A stretch of DNA of 64,000 bases from Sporosarcina sp. P34. GTDB lineage: Bacteria; Bacillota; Bacilli; Bacillales_A; Planococcaceae. The notes under the pieces are model-generated. The model had not been told where the DNA came from. It did no database searches and saw only the letters and a program-made list of their open reading frames with translations. The translations under genes were made by a program, and so were the position numbers. Location of the stretch: positions 1 through 64,000 of the forward strand of contig NZ_PDZC01000003.1 in the NCBI RefSeq assembly GCF_002743375.1, in the 5' to 3' direction. This document shows, piece by piece, positions 35,375 to 44,500 of this stretch; the first letter of the stretch is position 1, and the number at the start of each line of letters is the position of its first letter.

Positions 35375-35752
35375 ATGGGATTGTTTGATGGACTCTTAGG
35401 GAATGCCTCTGTCGTAAACAATGAAGAAGTGGAGAAAGAACTGGAATTGATTTTGGCGGAAGGTGAAGAAGTGGAAGCTGCGTTTAAGCTAGTTCGCGAT
35501 TTAATTGTATTTACGAAAACGCGATTAATACTAGTAGATAAGCAAGGGATCACAGGAAAGAAAGTGGAATACCATTCGGTGCCATTTAAAAGCATCTCCC
35601 ATTATAGTGTAGAAACTGCAGGTACTTTTGATATGGATGCCGAATTGAAAATCTGGATATCAAGCTCACTGACTCCGCAGATTGAAAAACAGTTTAGAAA
35701 AGATAAAGCTATTTATGATATTCAAAAAATATTAGCAACAGTTTGTGTTTAA
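35375..35752 (+). CDS. Small PH-domain protein (YvbH/YokE-like)
   Basis: A 125-residue soluble protein. EGEEVEAAFKLVRDLIVFTKTRLILVDKQG followed by SVPFKSISHYSVET and AELKIWIS is the strand pattern of bacterial pleckstrin-homology domains (bPH). Its partner and role are not known. I start it at the ATG at 35375, eight bases after TGGGGA; the in-frame ATG at 35360 lacks a RBS. It is a single-gene unit with a hairpin downstream. The 223 bases before it hold the fru terminator and an unremarkable AT-rich stretch. Confidence 0.75.
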   Translation: MGLFDGLLGNASVVNNEEVEKELELILAEGEEVEAAFKLVRDLIVFTKTRLILVDKQGITGKKVEYHSVPFKSISHYSVETAGTFDMDAELKIWISSSLTPQIEKQFRKDKAIYDIQKILATVCV

Positions 35753-35774
35753 ACTACATTTTACTTAATGAAAA

Positions 35775-35799
35775 GGTACTTTCTGTAATAGAAAGTACC
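35775..35799. terminator. Hairpin between convergent small genes
   Basis: GGTACTTTCT and AGAAAGTACC form a perfect 10-bp stem. T tracts are weak, so termination is likely but not certain. Confidence 0.6.
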
Positions 35800-35808
35800 A
35801 CTTCATCC

Positions 35809-35937
35809 TTACTTCATTTTTGCTGGTGTAACGTTTTCATACGCAATAAGTGTCACACCTAATTTATCTTCCAAGCGATTCAGTGCATGTAAATCATCGG
35901 TACTCAATTCCGCAAGCGTCGCATCTTTGTTTGTCAT
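35809..35937 (-). CDS. Small hypothetical protein, 42 residues
   Basis: A short gene with AGGAAAGGAAGG upstream of its ATG (TAG and then ATG follow) and codon use like its neighbours. The product begins MTNKDATLAELSTDD and contains LHALNRLEDKLGVTLIAYE, a predicted helix with heptad-like leucines and then a strand. I do not recognise a family. It is convergent with the PH-domain gene across a perfect hairpin. The clear RBS and stop placement make it more likely than chance. Confidence 0.6.
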   Translation of the reverse strand: MTNKDATLAELSTDDLHALNRLEDKLGVTLIAYENVTPAKMK

Positions 35938-36020
35938 CTACATACCTTCCTTTCCTAGTTTATATCTATAGTGGCTAAATCTTTTCAACCTATACATACG
36001 AGAAATTAGGAGGCCATGCC

Positions 36021-36545
36021 ATGTACGATCCAACCGTATTTGAAAACTTAAAGGTTGCATTTGAGAACCATCTATATGACTTGGACAACTTAGAACAAAA
36101 GATCCATATTTTACATCGTAGTGATCAATTGGATTTAGCGATGATGGCTAGGGAACTTACTATTCGATTTTCAAAAGTTGGGTATCCGTCTGTCCTCGTC
36201 GATCTTACGTTACATTCATCACTCAAGGATTTGGCGGATGAAATACTTGAAATCAAAGGCACGGATCCGGGCTGTATGCTTACATTGCTCGTCCGCACAT
36301 GTATTCAAGATGTAGATAAAGAATGTGAAGAGATTGCGTGTATTCTTCGTACTGTATGGGAAAACGACGTAAGTTACACACAAACACTCAACTTCCGTCA
36401 TGAACAAACAGAGCCAGGGTTCATGAACCGAATTAACATTCATTTTAAACCAAAATTAACTGAAGAACATATGAGTGAGATCGACGCATTCCTAAAAAGT
36501 GTATTGGACATGATGGAGCAAATTGGCGAGGTGTCAAAACATTAG
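36021..36545 (+). CDS. Hypothetical protein, 174 residues
   Basis: I do not recognise this protein. It is soluble and acidic, with helix-rich ends (VAFENHLYDLDNLEQKIHIL at the N-terminus, EIDAFLKSVLDMMEQIGEV at the C-terminus) and a central strand region (PSVLVDLTLHSSL). Three Cys residues occur in the middle. There is no signal peptide or membrane segment. TTAGGAGG precedes the ATG well. A short AT-rich hairpin (AAAACGC/GCGTTTT) follows. It stands alone. Confidence 0.7.
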   Translation: MYDPTVFENLKVAFENHLYDLDNLEQKIHILHRSDQLDLAMMARELTIRFSKVGYPSVLVDLTLHSSLKDLADEILEIKGTDPGCMLTLLVRTCIQDVDKECEEIACILRTVWENDVSYTQTLNFRHEQTEPGFMNRINIHFKPKLTEEHMSEIDAFLKSVLDMMEQIGEVSKH

Positions 36546-36560
36546 AAAAAACGCAGCGTT

Positions 36561-36878
36561 TTATTTTTTAAATCGATTTCCCGTGTTCACATAAATCAAT
36601 GTAAACCCTAGTACTGCCACGAAAAGTGATAGCCCCACTATAAAATATATATCATTCTTCAGCAGTTCACTAACTGCGAACAATCCGACACAAAAACTTA
36701 AAGTGAACATAATCTTCGCCATGAATTTGCATAACGCACGTTCATTGATCTGCATCTTTTTCTCCATGGGCATCGTATTGTAGCCTGAAAGTAAAGATGC
36801 ACCTTTCCCTTGCCAAAGTGCGATACCGTACACAAAAAATGCAAGTAGAATGACGATATCCAGTAGCAAGCCGACCAT
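36561..36878 (-). CDS. DUF3784-like small membrane protein
   Basis: A 105-residue protein with three hydrophobic segments (about 2-22, 50-70 and 75-97). The stretch GKGASLLSGYNTMPMEKKMQINERALCKFMAK between the first two is the typical DUF3784 loop. Function is unknown. I take the ATG at 36878, six bases after GAGGG; upstream in-frame ATGs would extend it through the RBS. It is downstream of pbuE on the same strand by 65 bases, though no link is implied. Confidence 0.72.
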   Translation of the reverse strand: MVGLLLDIVILLAFFVYGIALWQGKGASLLSGYNTMPMEKKMQINERALCKFMAKIMFTLSFCVGLFAVSELLKNDIYFIVGLSLFVAVLGFTLIYVNTGNRFKK

Positions 36879-36943
36879 AATCATCCCTCGTTTCATAAAA
36901 AAATAGAGTGAACTCTGTAACGAGTTCACTCCATTCTACATGA

Positions 36944-38107
36944 TTAACCGGTAGCCTGACGAGTCTTTCTAGTCATCGATAACGAGATAGCCGCACAAAT
37001 GAATGCGATGATGACAAGTATACCGCCGACAGCGGGCATGTTCATCACAGTGCCCGTCTGGCTATACACGATGCCACCGACACCAGAACCAAGCGCGATT
37101 CCGACTTGCAACGCCGAGTTGTTGAAACTCTGGTGGACGTCGGATGTAACCGGATCACTTTGAATAATATAATCTTGTTGTGCTGGCGCCAATGCCCAGC
37201 TCAATCCGCCCCAAACCATCATGAAGATGATGAATAGTGGAATCGAGAATGTAGAGTAAGGCAGGACGAATAAACTAGTCGCGAATGCACCCAGAATGAG
37301 TAAAATACTTTTCTTGGAACCAAGACGGGTTGCCAGTTCACCGCCAAATGCTCCACCTGCCACTGCCGCTAGTCCAAATAAGAAGTAGAATACACTAATC
37401 CAATATGCACTCAATTGCATCGTGGTCTCTAGGAACGGTGTAAAATATGCATACACAGTATAATGACCTGCGAGCATGAACATCGTTGCCATATGAGCAA
37501 AGAAAATCTTTTTATTCGCCAATGCTTTAATTTGAACGGAAAGCGGCTGCACTTCGCCAGTAGGAATCTTCTCTAGAAACTTGGAAATCAATACAATTGA
37601 ACCGACCGTCAAGAGTGAAATACCTAGGAATACAGTTCGCCATCCAAAAGCGTTTGTTATGACAATCCCAATCGGTACACCGAGTACAAGTGAAGAACTG
37701 ATTCCCATATAAATATAGCCAAGTGACTTTGCCCGAATTCTAGGCTCGACCATACGCGCTGTAATGGTTAGCGACAGCACAATGACAAGTGCCGCACTTG
37801 CAGCTGTCAAAACACGGGCTGCCATCATTAAACCGAATGTTGGACTAAAATATGTCAGAATGTTTCCTAATAAAAATACAAAAAGCGTGAGTAAATACAA
37901 TTTCTTGCGTTCTACTTTCGCGGTTAGCGATAATAATACAGGTCCCGCTACCGCGTATACGAGAGCGAATACCGTAATTAGTTGTCCGGCTGTTGCGATT
38001 GAAACATTTAAATCATCAGCAATGACGGGCAAAATTCCGCCGACCACCAATTCTACAAGTCCAACAGTAATAGCGGATACTGCCAATAATAAAACACGTA
38101 AATCCAA
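36944..38107 (-). CDS. pbuE: Purine efflux transporter, MFS family
   Basis: A 12-helix major facilitator that exports hypoxanthine and adenine, following B. subtilis PbuE (388 residues; here 387). Matching stretches include GLVELVVGGILP, SIATAGQLITVFALVYAV, FGWRTVFLGI, AGHYTVYAYFTPFLE, SWALAPAQQDYI and QVGIALGSGVGG. The start is TTG with AGGAGGAA upstream. The decisive context is an adenine-class purine riboswitch with a terminator in its leader, the same arrangement known for pbuE. Expression should rise when adenine is abundant. Confidence 0.92.
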   Translation of the reverse strand: MDLRVLLLAVSAITVGLVELVVGGILPVIADDLNVSIATAGQLITVFALVYAVAGPVLLSLTAKVERKKLYLLTLFVFLLGNILTYFSPTFGLMMAARVLTAASAALVIVLSLTITARMVEPRIRAKSLGYIYMGISSSLVLGVPIGIVITNAFGWRTVFLGISLLTVGSIVLISKFLEKIPTGEVQPLSVQIKALANKKIFFAHMATMFMLAGHYTVYAYFTPFLETTMQLSAYWISVFYFLFGLAAVAGGAFGGELATRLGSKKSILLILGAFATSLFVLPYSTFSIPLFIIFMMVWGGLSWALAPAQQDYIIQSDPVTSDVHQSFNNSALQVGIALGSGVGGIVYSQTGTVMNMPAVGGILVIIAFICAAISLSMTRKTRQATG

Positions 38108-38149
38108 AACAATTCCTCCTACTAGTGCCTCTACACAGTTTTTTTGAAT

Positions 38150-38241
38150 AGAAAAATCCCGATTACAAAAATGATTTTGTAATCAGGATTTAACGGTTCC
38201 TGGTAGAGACCCTCGAACCATATTATCGAGGTTATACATGT
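38150..38241 (-). promoter_or_regulatory. Adenine-type purine riboswitch with intrinsic terminator
   Basis: On the minus strand the aptamer reads TATAACCTCGATAATATGG, TTCGAGG, then the core GTCTCTACC, then P3 CCAGGAACCG...CCTG and J3/1 GATTAC. P2 and P3 carry the usual kissing loops. The base that selects ligand in J3/1 is U (GAUUA), as in adenine aptamers such as add, rather than the C of guanine aptamers. A hairpin GATTACAAAATCATTTTTGTAATC with a TTTTT tail follows and can act as terminator, so adenine should switch expression on. Confidence 0.9.
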
Positions 38242-38450
38242 TAATTCCGTAATGAAATTTTCTATTGTTCAATTTATCATGGAATGTGAGATATGGCAAG
38301 TTAAACAGTTAGTAACTTAAAGTAGAAGGTACATTCATTCTGCTCAATAGGATGGTTGCAATGATCTCGAGTTGTAAAAATGATCATAATCAAGTATACT
38401 TTTCCCGATAAACTTGTCCGAATGATTATAGTGATAAAGGATGGATATAC

Positions 38451-38672
38451 ATGACATTTGAAGAAATATTGCCACGTTTGAAAGCTGGAGAGAAAGTAAT
38501 CCGTAGCAACTGGGGTGGAGCGGAATTATACGTGAAACTAGTAGGAGAGAGTGTACTGGACGGCAAGAAGTTAAATCCCTATTTCGTGATTGATGTAACG
38601 GGTGAAGGATACACAATGTTCACACCAACTGTCTGTGACTTACTTGCAGAGGATTGGGTAATCGTAGAATAA
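38451..38672 (+). CDS. DUF2829 (Tad2-like) domain protein
   Basis: A 73-residue single-domain protein: MTFEEILPRLKAGEKVIRSNW, then ELYVKLVGES, and the closing FTPTVCDLLAEDWVIVE. This matches the DUF2829 layout, the fold of the phage protein Tad2, which binds the cyclic-ADP-ribose signal of Thoeris defence. Chromosomal relatives are common and their role is unclear. GGATGGATATAC precedes the ATG. No phage genes are near. It is separated from pbuE by the divergent leader and followed by an SDR gene with a short hairpin (GCTCATGAGC-type) between. Confidence 0.75.
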   Translation: MTFEEILPRLKAGEKVIRSNWGGAELYVKLVGESVLDGKKLNPYFVIDVTGEGYTMFTPTVCDLLAEDWVIVE

Positions 38673-38727
38673 TACAATGAATCGAAGCTCATGAGCCATC
38701 ATGGGCTTTTTTATTTAGGAGGATATT

Positions 38728-39483
38728 ATGAAATTTGAAGAATATACAGGGAAGACCGTTCTAGTGACTGGTGGAGCTTCAGGTATTGGACAAGCACAAG
38801 CTATAGCATTTTTAGAGAATGGAGCGAATGTCTTTGCGTTTGATATAAATGAAGGAGATCTCCCGAAATTACAACAAGAGTATCCATCGCAGTTTGCCTA
38901 TACGATAGGCAGTATTAGTGTAAAGGACGATGTAGCACACGCGGTGAAGGAAGCTTGTGAAGTATTTGGTGAAATAGACATTTTATTAAACACAGCAGGT
39001 GTACTGGACGGTTTTGCGAAAACTTTGGATACTGATGAAGCATTATGGGATAAAATCATGGATACGAATGTTAAAGGTACCTATTTTATGACGAATGAAA
39101 TATTGCCACATATGCTCGCGCGCAAGTCAGGTATCATTGTCAATATGGCATCCATTGCAGGTCTTGTAGCCGGTGGTGGCGGGGCAGCCTATACGGCATC
39201 CAAACATGCCATTATCGGTTATACAAAGCAACTGGACATGGATTACTGCCGTGAGGGAATTCGTGCGAATGCGATTGCACCAGGCGCAATTCAGACGCCG
39301 ATGAACCAAGCGGATTTCGCTGGAGACGGTGAAATGGCAAAGTGGGTAGCAGAGGAAACACCTGCAGGGCGCTGGGCACAGCCGAGTGAAGTCGCGAGCT
39401 TAACGTTATACTTAGCGAGTTCAGCGGCTGATTATATCCATGGGACGGTTGTTCCGATTGATGGAGGATGGACAGCAAAATAA
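38728..39483 (+). CDS. Short-chain dehydrogenase/reductase
   Basis: A 251-residue NAD(P)-dependent classical SDR. The nucleotide-binding TGGASGIG is at residues 15-22, NTAG replaces the usual NNAG, the catalytic Ser is in VNMASIAG, and Y-x3-K is in AAYTASKHA. PGAIQTPM and the end GTVVPIDGGWTAK are typical of FabG-like reductases. The acid residue after strand 2 (FAFDIN) suggests NAD preference. The substrate is unknown. TTTAGGAGGA precedes the ATG. Confidence 0.88.
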   Translation: MKFEEYTGKTVLVTGGASGIGQAQAIAFLENGANVFAFDINEGDLPKLQQEYPSQFAYTIGSISVKDDVAHAVKEACEVFGEIDILLNTAGVLDGFAKTLDTDEALWDKIMDTNVKGTYFMTNEILPHMLARKSGIIVNMASIAGLVAGGGGAAYTASKHAIIGYTKQLDMDYCREGIRANAIAPGAIQTPMNQADFAGDGEMAKWVAEETPAGRWAQPSEVASLTLYLASSAADYIHGTVVPIDGGWTAK

Positions 39484-39519
39484 AGCTTTTGTATTATAGG
39501 GAACTCTGTTATAATACCG

Positions 39520-39630
39520 AAGCAAGCAAATTCTGTTTGCACTACGACACTTTTGATCGAGCGATAGGCTCTTTCTTCCTTTGGTCGTAGTTATTACTGG
39601 AATAGCAACTAGGCTGTTTCATAAAGGAGA
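39520..39630 (+). promoter_or_regulatory. Structured leader of queT, possible riboswitch
   Basis: The leader holds a small hairpin GCAAA/TTTGC (39526-39540) and a larger one: ACTACGAC (39541-39548) pairs with GTCGTAGT (39584-39591), enclosing GAGC/GCTC (39559-39571). TCCTTT inside the larger loop is complementary to AAAGGA of the queT ribosome binding site (39623-39628), giving a way to hide it. queT genes are often under preQ1 riboswitches, but the preQ1-I consensus is not visible here. Upstream, GTATTATA/TATAATAC (39491-39517) contains the likely -10. Confidence 0.45.
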
Positions 39631-39637
39631 AAATAAA

Positions 39638-40153
39638 ATGAGTATGTCTTATGTAAAAGATTCACCTAAGAGTAAGAGTACGGTGAATGAACTGACCAAA
39701 ACAGCTCTTGTCGCAGCCTTGTATGTGGCGGTGACGTTCGTGTTTGCGGTTATCAGTTTTGGCGCAATCCAACTGCGTTTGTCAGAGATGTTCAATTATC
39801 TGGCTTTGTATAATAAACGATACGTGATCGGTGTCACGCTAGGTGTCATGTTCGCAAACTTCATGTCACCCACTTGGATTTTGGATGTGCCGATTGGCTC
39901 TATGGCTACGTTAATCGCATTATTAATATGTCGTGCGCTGACAAAGAAAATTAAAAATGATATCGTCAAAATGGTGATCACTGCTATTGTGTTTGCATTG
40001 TCTATGTGCGCAATTGCTGCTCAATTGACGATTTTGCTTGGTTTCCCATTCTGGGCTACTTGGCTGACAGCGGGTATCGGTGAATTATTATCGATGACAA
40101 TTGGCGGAGTTATTATATATACATTGAATAAAAAAATCGATTTGTCCAAATAA
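39638..40153 (+). CDS. queT: Queuosine precursor ECF transporter S component
   Basis: QueT-family (DUF988) membrane subunit that captures queuosine precursors such as preQ1 and works with a shared ECF energising module. It has 171 residues and about five helices; signatures are VTFVFAVISFGAIQLRLSEM, NFMSPTWILDVPIGSMATL and a Gly-rich last part. The ATG at 39638 has AAAGGAGA upstream; a longer frame reads back through the structured leader and is rejected. It has its own promoter region and terminator. Confidence 0.9.
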   Translation: MSMSYVKDSPKSKSTVNELTKTALVAALYVAVTFVFAVISFGAIQLRLSEMFNYLALYNKRYVIGVTLGVMFANFMSPTWILDVPIGSMATLIALLICRALTKKIKNDIVKMVITAIVFALSMCAIAAQLTILLGFPFWATWLTAGIGELLSMTIGGVIIYTLNKKIDLSK

Positions 40154-40158
40154 ACGAG

Positions 40159-40190
40159 AGCATATTCACATTGTGAATATGCTTTTTTTA
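40159..40190 (+). terminator. Terminator of queT
   Basis: AGCATATTCACA and TGTGAATATGCT form a 12-bp stem followed by seven T residues. Confidence 0.93.
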
Positions 40191-40229
40191 TATAATTATT
40201 CTGCTGCTTTCCTAGTTTGTTGTTGTGGA

Positions 40230-40475
40230 TTCTTAATCAGAAGTGATCATGACTGTAACAAGTGCCGCAGTTTCGAGGGATCCTGAAATTTGTCGGAATG
40301 TATTATTCATTGCTGTGCCATGAGAAATTAAGTGATTTGGCAGCTGATTTAAATCTAGTGTAGTGGAAGGCATCATGATCATCGCAATGCCCAACATTCT
40401 TACAGCGTGCAATATAGCTAAAAAGGTGAGTGAAATTGCTCCGACGATTAACGAAATTAAAACGTTCACATGAAG
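40230..40475 (-). pseudogene. Fragment of a DHA2-type (EmrB/QacA) MFS drug transporter
   Basis: The minus strand encodes RMLGIAMIMMPSTTLDLNQL, then PNHLISHGTAMNNTFRQISG and SLETAALVTVM, the well-known late-middle region of 14-helix drug exporters. Upstream the frame meets a stop after WLHVNVLISLIVG, and downstream it ends at once (SD then stop), whereas intact proteins continue. A loop of about ten residues seems missing before AVRMLGI. The fragment is about 80 codons of a normal 470-residue gene, so it is a decayed relic. Confidence 0.8.
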
Positions 40476-40554
40476 CCAGTGACACTACGTTTAAAAGCAT
40501 ATAATGGGGACAATATAAAGGTAATATGATCATTTCTTAAGGGGGAAAGCCAAC

Positions 40555-41082
40555 ATGAAAAAAGCTGTATTTCTAGATCGGGACGGTGTGATCAATGAAG
40601 TGTTAACAAATCGAGTGAAATTTGTGAATGAACCTAGCCAATTATATTTTTTACCTGGAGTAGCAGAAGCGATTAAGCAATTGAATCAATGGTTTGATTA
40701 TATATTCGTTGTAACGAATCAAGGCGGTGTCGGTCTTGGTTATATGAAAGAATCCACACTGAAAGCCATTCATGATCATATGATAGCAGAGCTCGCAAAG
40801 GAAGGTGCGATAGTTGACGAAGTCACTTATTGTCCGCATAAGCCGAAGTCTGGTTGTGATTGCCGAAAGCCGCACAGTAAACTGATAGAAAATCTTGCTA
40901 AGAAATATAATGTAAACTTATCCGCGTCATATATGATAGGCGATACAGATACTGACATTATTGCGGGAAAGAGAGCAGGTACTAAAACCGTCTTCCTAGG
41001 TACAACAGATCCACTAGCCGATGCAATATATCCAGATCTGCTTCATGCGGTTCCTTGGATCATAGACGATATGGAAAAGTGA
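40555..41082 (+). CDS. HAD-IIIA phosphatase, GmhB/HisB-N-like
   Basis: A 175-residue phosphatase with the HAD nucleophile and acid D8 and D10 in FLDRDGVINE, motif II VTNQGG, and the late GDTDTDIIAG. A zinc-binding loop C93-x-H95-x5-C101-x-C103 (CPHKPKSGCDC) is characteristic of heptose bisphosphate phosphatase and histidinol-phosphatase domains. Gram-positives lack classical heptose LPS, so the substrate may be another sugar phosphate. Histidinol phosphate is possible but HisJ is already present. AAGGGGGAAAG precedes the ATG. Confidence 0.85.
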   Translation: MKKAVFLDRDGVINEVLTNRVKFVNEPSQLYFLPGVAEAIKQLNQWFDYIFVVTNQGGVGLGYMKESTLKAIHDHMIAELAKEGAIVDEVTYCPHKPKSGCDCRKPHSKLIENLAKKYNVNLSASYMIGDTDTDIIAGKRAGTKTVFLGTTDPLADAIYPDLLHAVPWIIDDMEK

Positions 41083-41506
41083 AAAGTAAAGGGGGAATAC
41101 TTCATCACTAGTAGATCCCGCTTCACATTTTTATTCAGTCAATTGGTAGATTGGCAAATCCCAGTGTAATCTACCCAATCACTTCAAGATCCACCTGATT
41201 TCGATTGTACTAGCTCCTGAAACCGATATGAAATGCCCCAATGATATAGACATTTGGGGCACTTCATTTTTTGCATCATCGCCTTCTTTACATATCACCA
41301 TAGATAAATTTTGCGTAAGCGTTCAAGCATTTGTTATGATGACTCTATTGAAAAGTGCTAGTGATAAAGTATTATAATATGCTATAATTGTTGGAAATAA
41401 TAAAAAAGTGGTGCTAATTACACTTGTTTTTCTACGAAGTGAATAATTGATTAGAACTATTTTTGAGACAATAGAATAAATATGTACTAGTGGAAGGGGG
41501 CTGCGT
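41083..41506 (+). other. 424-bp intergenic region with a terminator
   Basis: TGAAATGCCCCAA and TTGGGGCACTTCA (41229-41267) form a strong hairpin followed by TTTTTT, ending the HAD gene transcript. Beyond 41300 it is AT-rich and contains TATAAT at 41373-41378, with TTGAAA at 41348-41353 as a possible -35 (spacer 19), a candidate promoter for the next gene. I see no small gene here. Confidence 0.7.
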
Positions 41507-44500
41507 ATGAAGAGGTTAGTAGTAGTTGTGATAATTTTGGTATTTTTACTCAGTGTACCTGTAGGATTATGGTTTTTGAAAGACAATCAACCGATGAAAG
41601 TAGCCATTATAGATAAATCAGCAGTGGAAAATTTACATACAAAACATCTTGGGGTTAGTTGGGTATTGAACTATGCAAAAGTAAAAGCTTCGCATAACAA
41701 ATCTTTTGATCCAGCGCGTGACTATTATGGGGGATTCACAGTAGTACAAGGAAAGGGTATTTCTGAGTTAAATCCACTCCCACAAGATTATATGGAAAAA
41801 GATATCATTTACTTGGCAAATACAGACAGTATCGATGAAACTACAGTAGAAAAGAAAGATCCTGTGCTTGCAGCTTACGCGGATGATCATGGCGGACTAA
41901 AAGAAGTAGAGTGGCAACGAATATTGAAAAGACTTAATTCAAAAAAGCCTTCGTTGTTTATAGCGGAGTATAATTCGTTTTCTGCCCCCACTTCAGAAAT
42001 AGTACGTACACGTGTTGAAGATCGAATGGGATTAAAGTTTTCTGGTTGGAAAGGTCGTTATATAGAAGAACTTGATCCGCAAAAAAATGCAGAATTGCAA
42101 AGCATTATTTCCGAACAATTAGCAGAGTGGACGTATAGTGGACCTGGTTTTCTGTTAATGAATGATACTACAGGGAAAGTTCTTGCATTGAAAAAAAATG
42201 AAGAATTTTCAAATGAAGGTATTCAGCTAACATTTACGGACATCGGTACGCAACGGTTAAACGTCACAGGTTCGCATCGTTTCCATTCTTGGTTCGATAT
42301 TGTAACTGCGGAGCAAGGCGAATCATTAGCGGTGTATGATTGGAATCTTACCGAAAAAGGAAAAAAGGTGTTAGATGAAAATGGAATCCCTACTCAATTC
42401 GATGCAGTAATTCGTCACACATCCGGTGTTTCGGAGAGCATGTATTTTTCTGGCGATTTCAATAGTGTGAAAAATATCCCATCTATATATCAAGTAAAAG
42501 GAATAGCGAGAGTTTATGCAACGCTTCAAAGATCTCCTGAGAAAACATTCTTCTGGTCAGCTTATGTACCTATGATGCAAGGGGTCCTAGCTAAGTTCGG
42601 TCAGGTAGAGGCAAAGGATGTTAAAGAATCGAAGCATGACGGAGTACAGATGACATCACGAATGAATGGAAAGTATTTGGAGGTTCTATCAGAAGGAAAG
42701 TGGACTCCGATGAGTGTGAAGGGCGTAAATATTGGAATGGGAAAACCGGGAGCATTTCCTGGAGAAGCTGCCATCACAGAAGAAGAATATTACAGATGGT
42801 TCGAAGCCATTGGCGAAATGAACGCCAATACTATACGCGTCTACACACTTCATCCACCTGACTTTTATCACGCATTAAAAGCGTATAATGATGTACACGA
42901 TACACCTATATATGTCATGCATGGTGTATGGATTAATGAAGAAAAATTGGAAGAGTCCTTGGATGCTTTTGAAAAAGAGAATTTGAAAGACTTCCAAAAA
43001 GAAATGGTTCAACTTGTCGATGTCATTCACGGAAATGCTACTGTACCACCTCGTCCCGGTCATGCATCTGGTGTGTACGATGCGGATATTTCTCAATGGG
43101 TCACAGCATGGATGATTGGAATCGAATGGTATCCATTCATGGTCGAGAACACGAATAAGTTACATTCTGATCTAGGAGAATATAATGGAAAGTATTTTGA
43201 AACAAAAGGTGCTGCAGCGTTCGAATATTGGCTGGCGGAGCAAATGGATATCCTAGTCTCGCATGAAGTGAGTAACTACCAGCAAATTCGACCGATGAGC
43301 TTCGTCAACTGGGTTACAACAGATATGTTAACACATCCGTCTGAGTCATCTAGTCAGGAAGATATGGTAGCCGTTAATCCAAATCTACTCTACACTAAAG
43401 GGGAAATGGATAAGGCGGGTCAATTTGCTTCCTATCATGTATATCCATATTATCCTGACTTTTTGAACTATGAAAGAAAGTATCGTGAGTATATCGATTT
43501 CCGAGGCCAGAAGAATAACTACGCTGGCTATTTAAAAGATTTACATGAAGCACATCGAATACCGATTCTGATTTCAGAATTTGGAATTCCTGCCTCGAGA
43601 GGAAAAGCACATGAAAATCCGTTTGGATGGAACCAAGGTTTTATATCGGAAGACCAACAAGGTAAAATATTGACGCATTTATATGAAGATATATTGCATG
43701 AGAATTTAATGGGTGCACTAGTATTTTCATGGCAAGATGAATGGTTTAAACGAACATGGAACACAGCAGAATATGATAATCCAGACCGTCGTCCTTTCTG
43801 GTCTAACACACAGACAAATGAACAAAAGTTCGGTCTGCTCAGCTTTGATCCGTTGAAAATAAAAGTTGCGGGATATGAAGAGGAATGGACAGGAGAACCG
43901 ATGTATACGAACAAGCAAGGTACGCTTGAGAAAATGTATGTAGATCATGACGAAACTTTCTTGTACATTCGGATAGATTATGATGAATCCAAAATAGGTG
44001 CAACGGACGTCGTAAATATTCTCTTTGACACGATACCAGGACGTGGAAATACACGCGCTAGTAGAATAAAGGATATACAATTTAGCAATGGACTAGAGTT
44101 CATTGCGAAAATTAACGGCGTCAAATCACGAATGTTGATTGATCCTCATTATGATCTGTTCCACCATGACTACGGTAAAGATGTAGGGTATATTCCAAAA
44201 AAGGAAATGAAAGATCGAACGAATCAATTCATTCCTATGCAGTACGCATTAAATAAAGAATATTTTGTCGCAAATGAAAAACGGACGATTCCATTCAGTT
44301 CTTATGAAACCGGAAAACTTCGGGAAGGAAATGGCGATCCCGACTCGACTGATTATGACTCATTAGCAGATTACCATATGCGTGATGGCATGGTGGAGCT
44401 ACGTATTCCGTGGATGTTGTTACAAGCAAAAGATCCAAGTACAAAAGAGTTTATCGAGAATTTGTTGGCGGATGGTACCAAAACAAGCATTCACATTGAG

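Noticed and set aside
39581..39637. N-terminal extension of queT back to 39581
   Set aside because: It reads through the leader hairpin and the RBS; QueT proteins start near the ATG at 39638.
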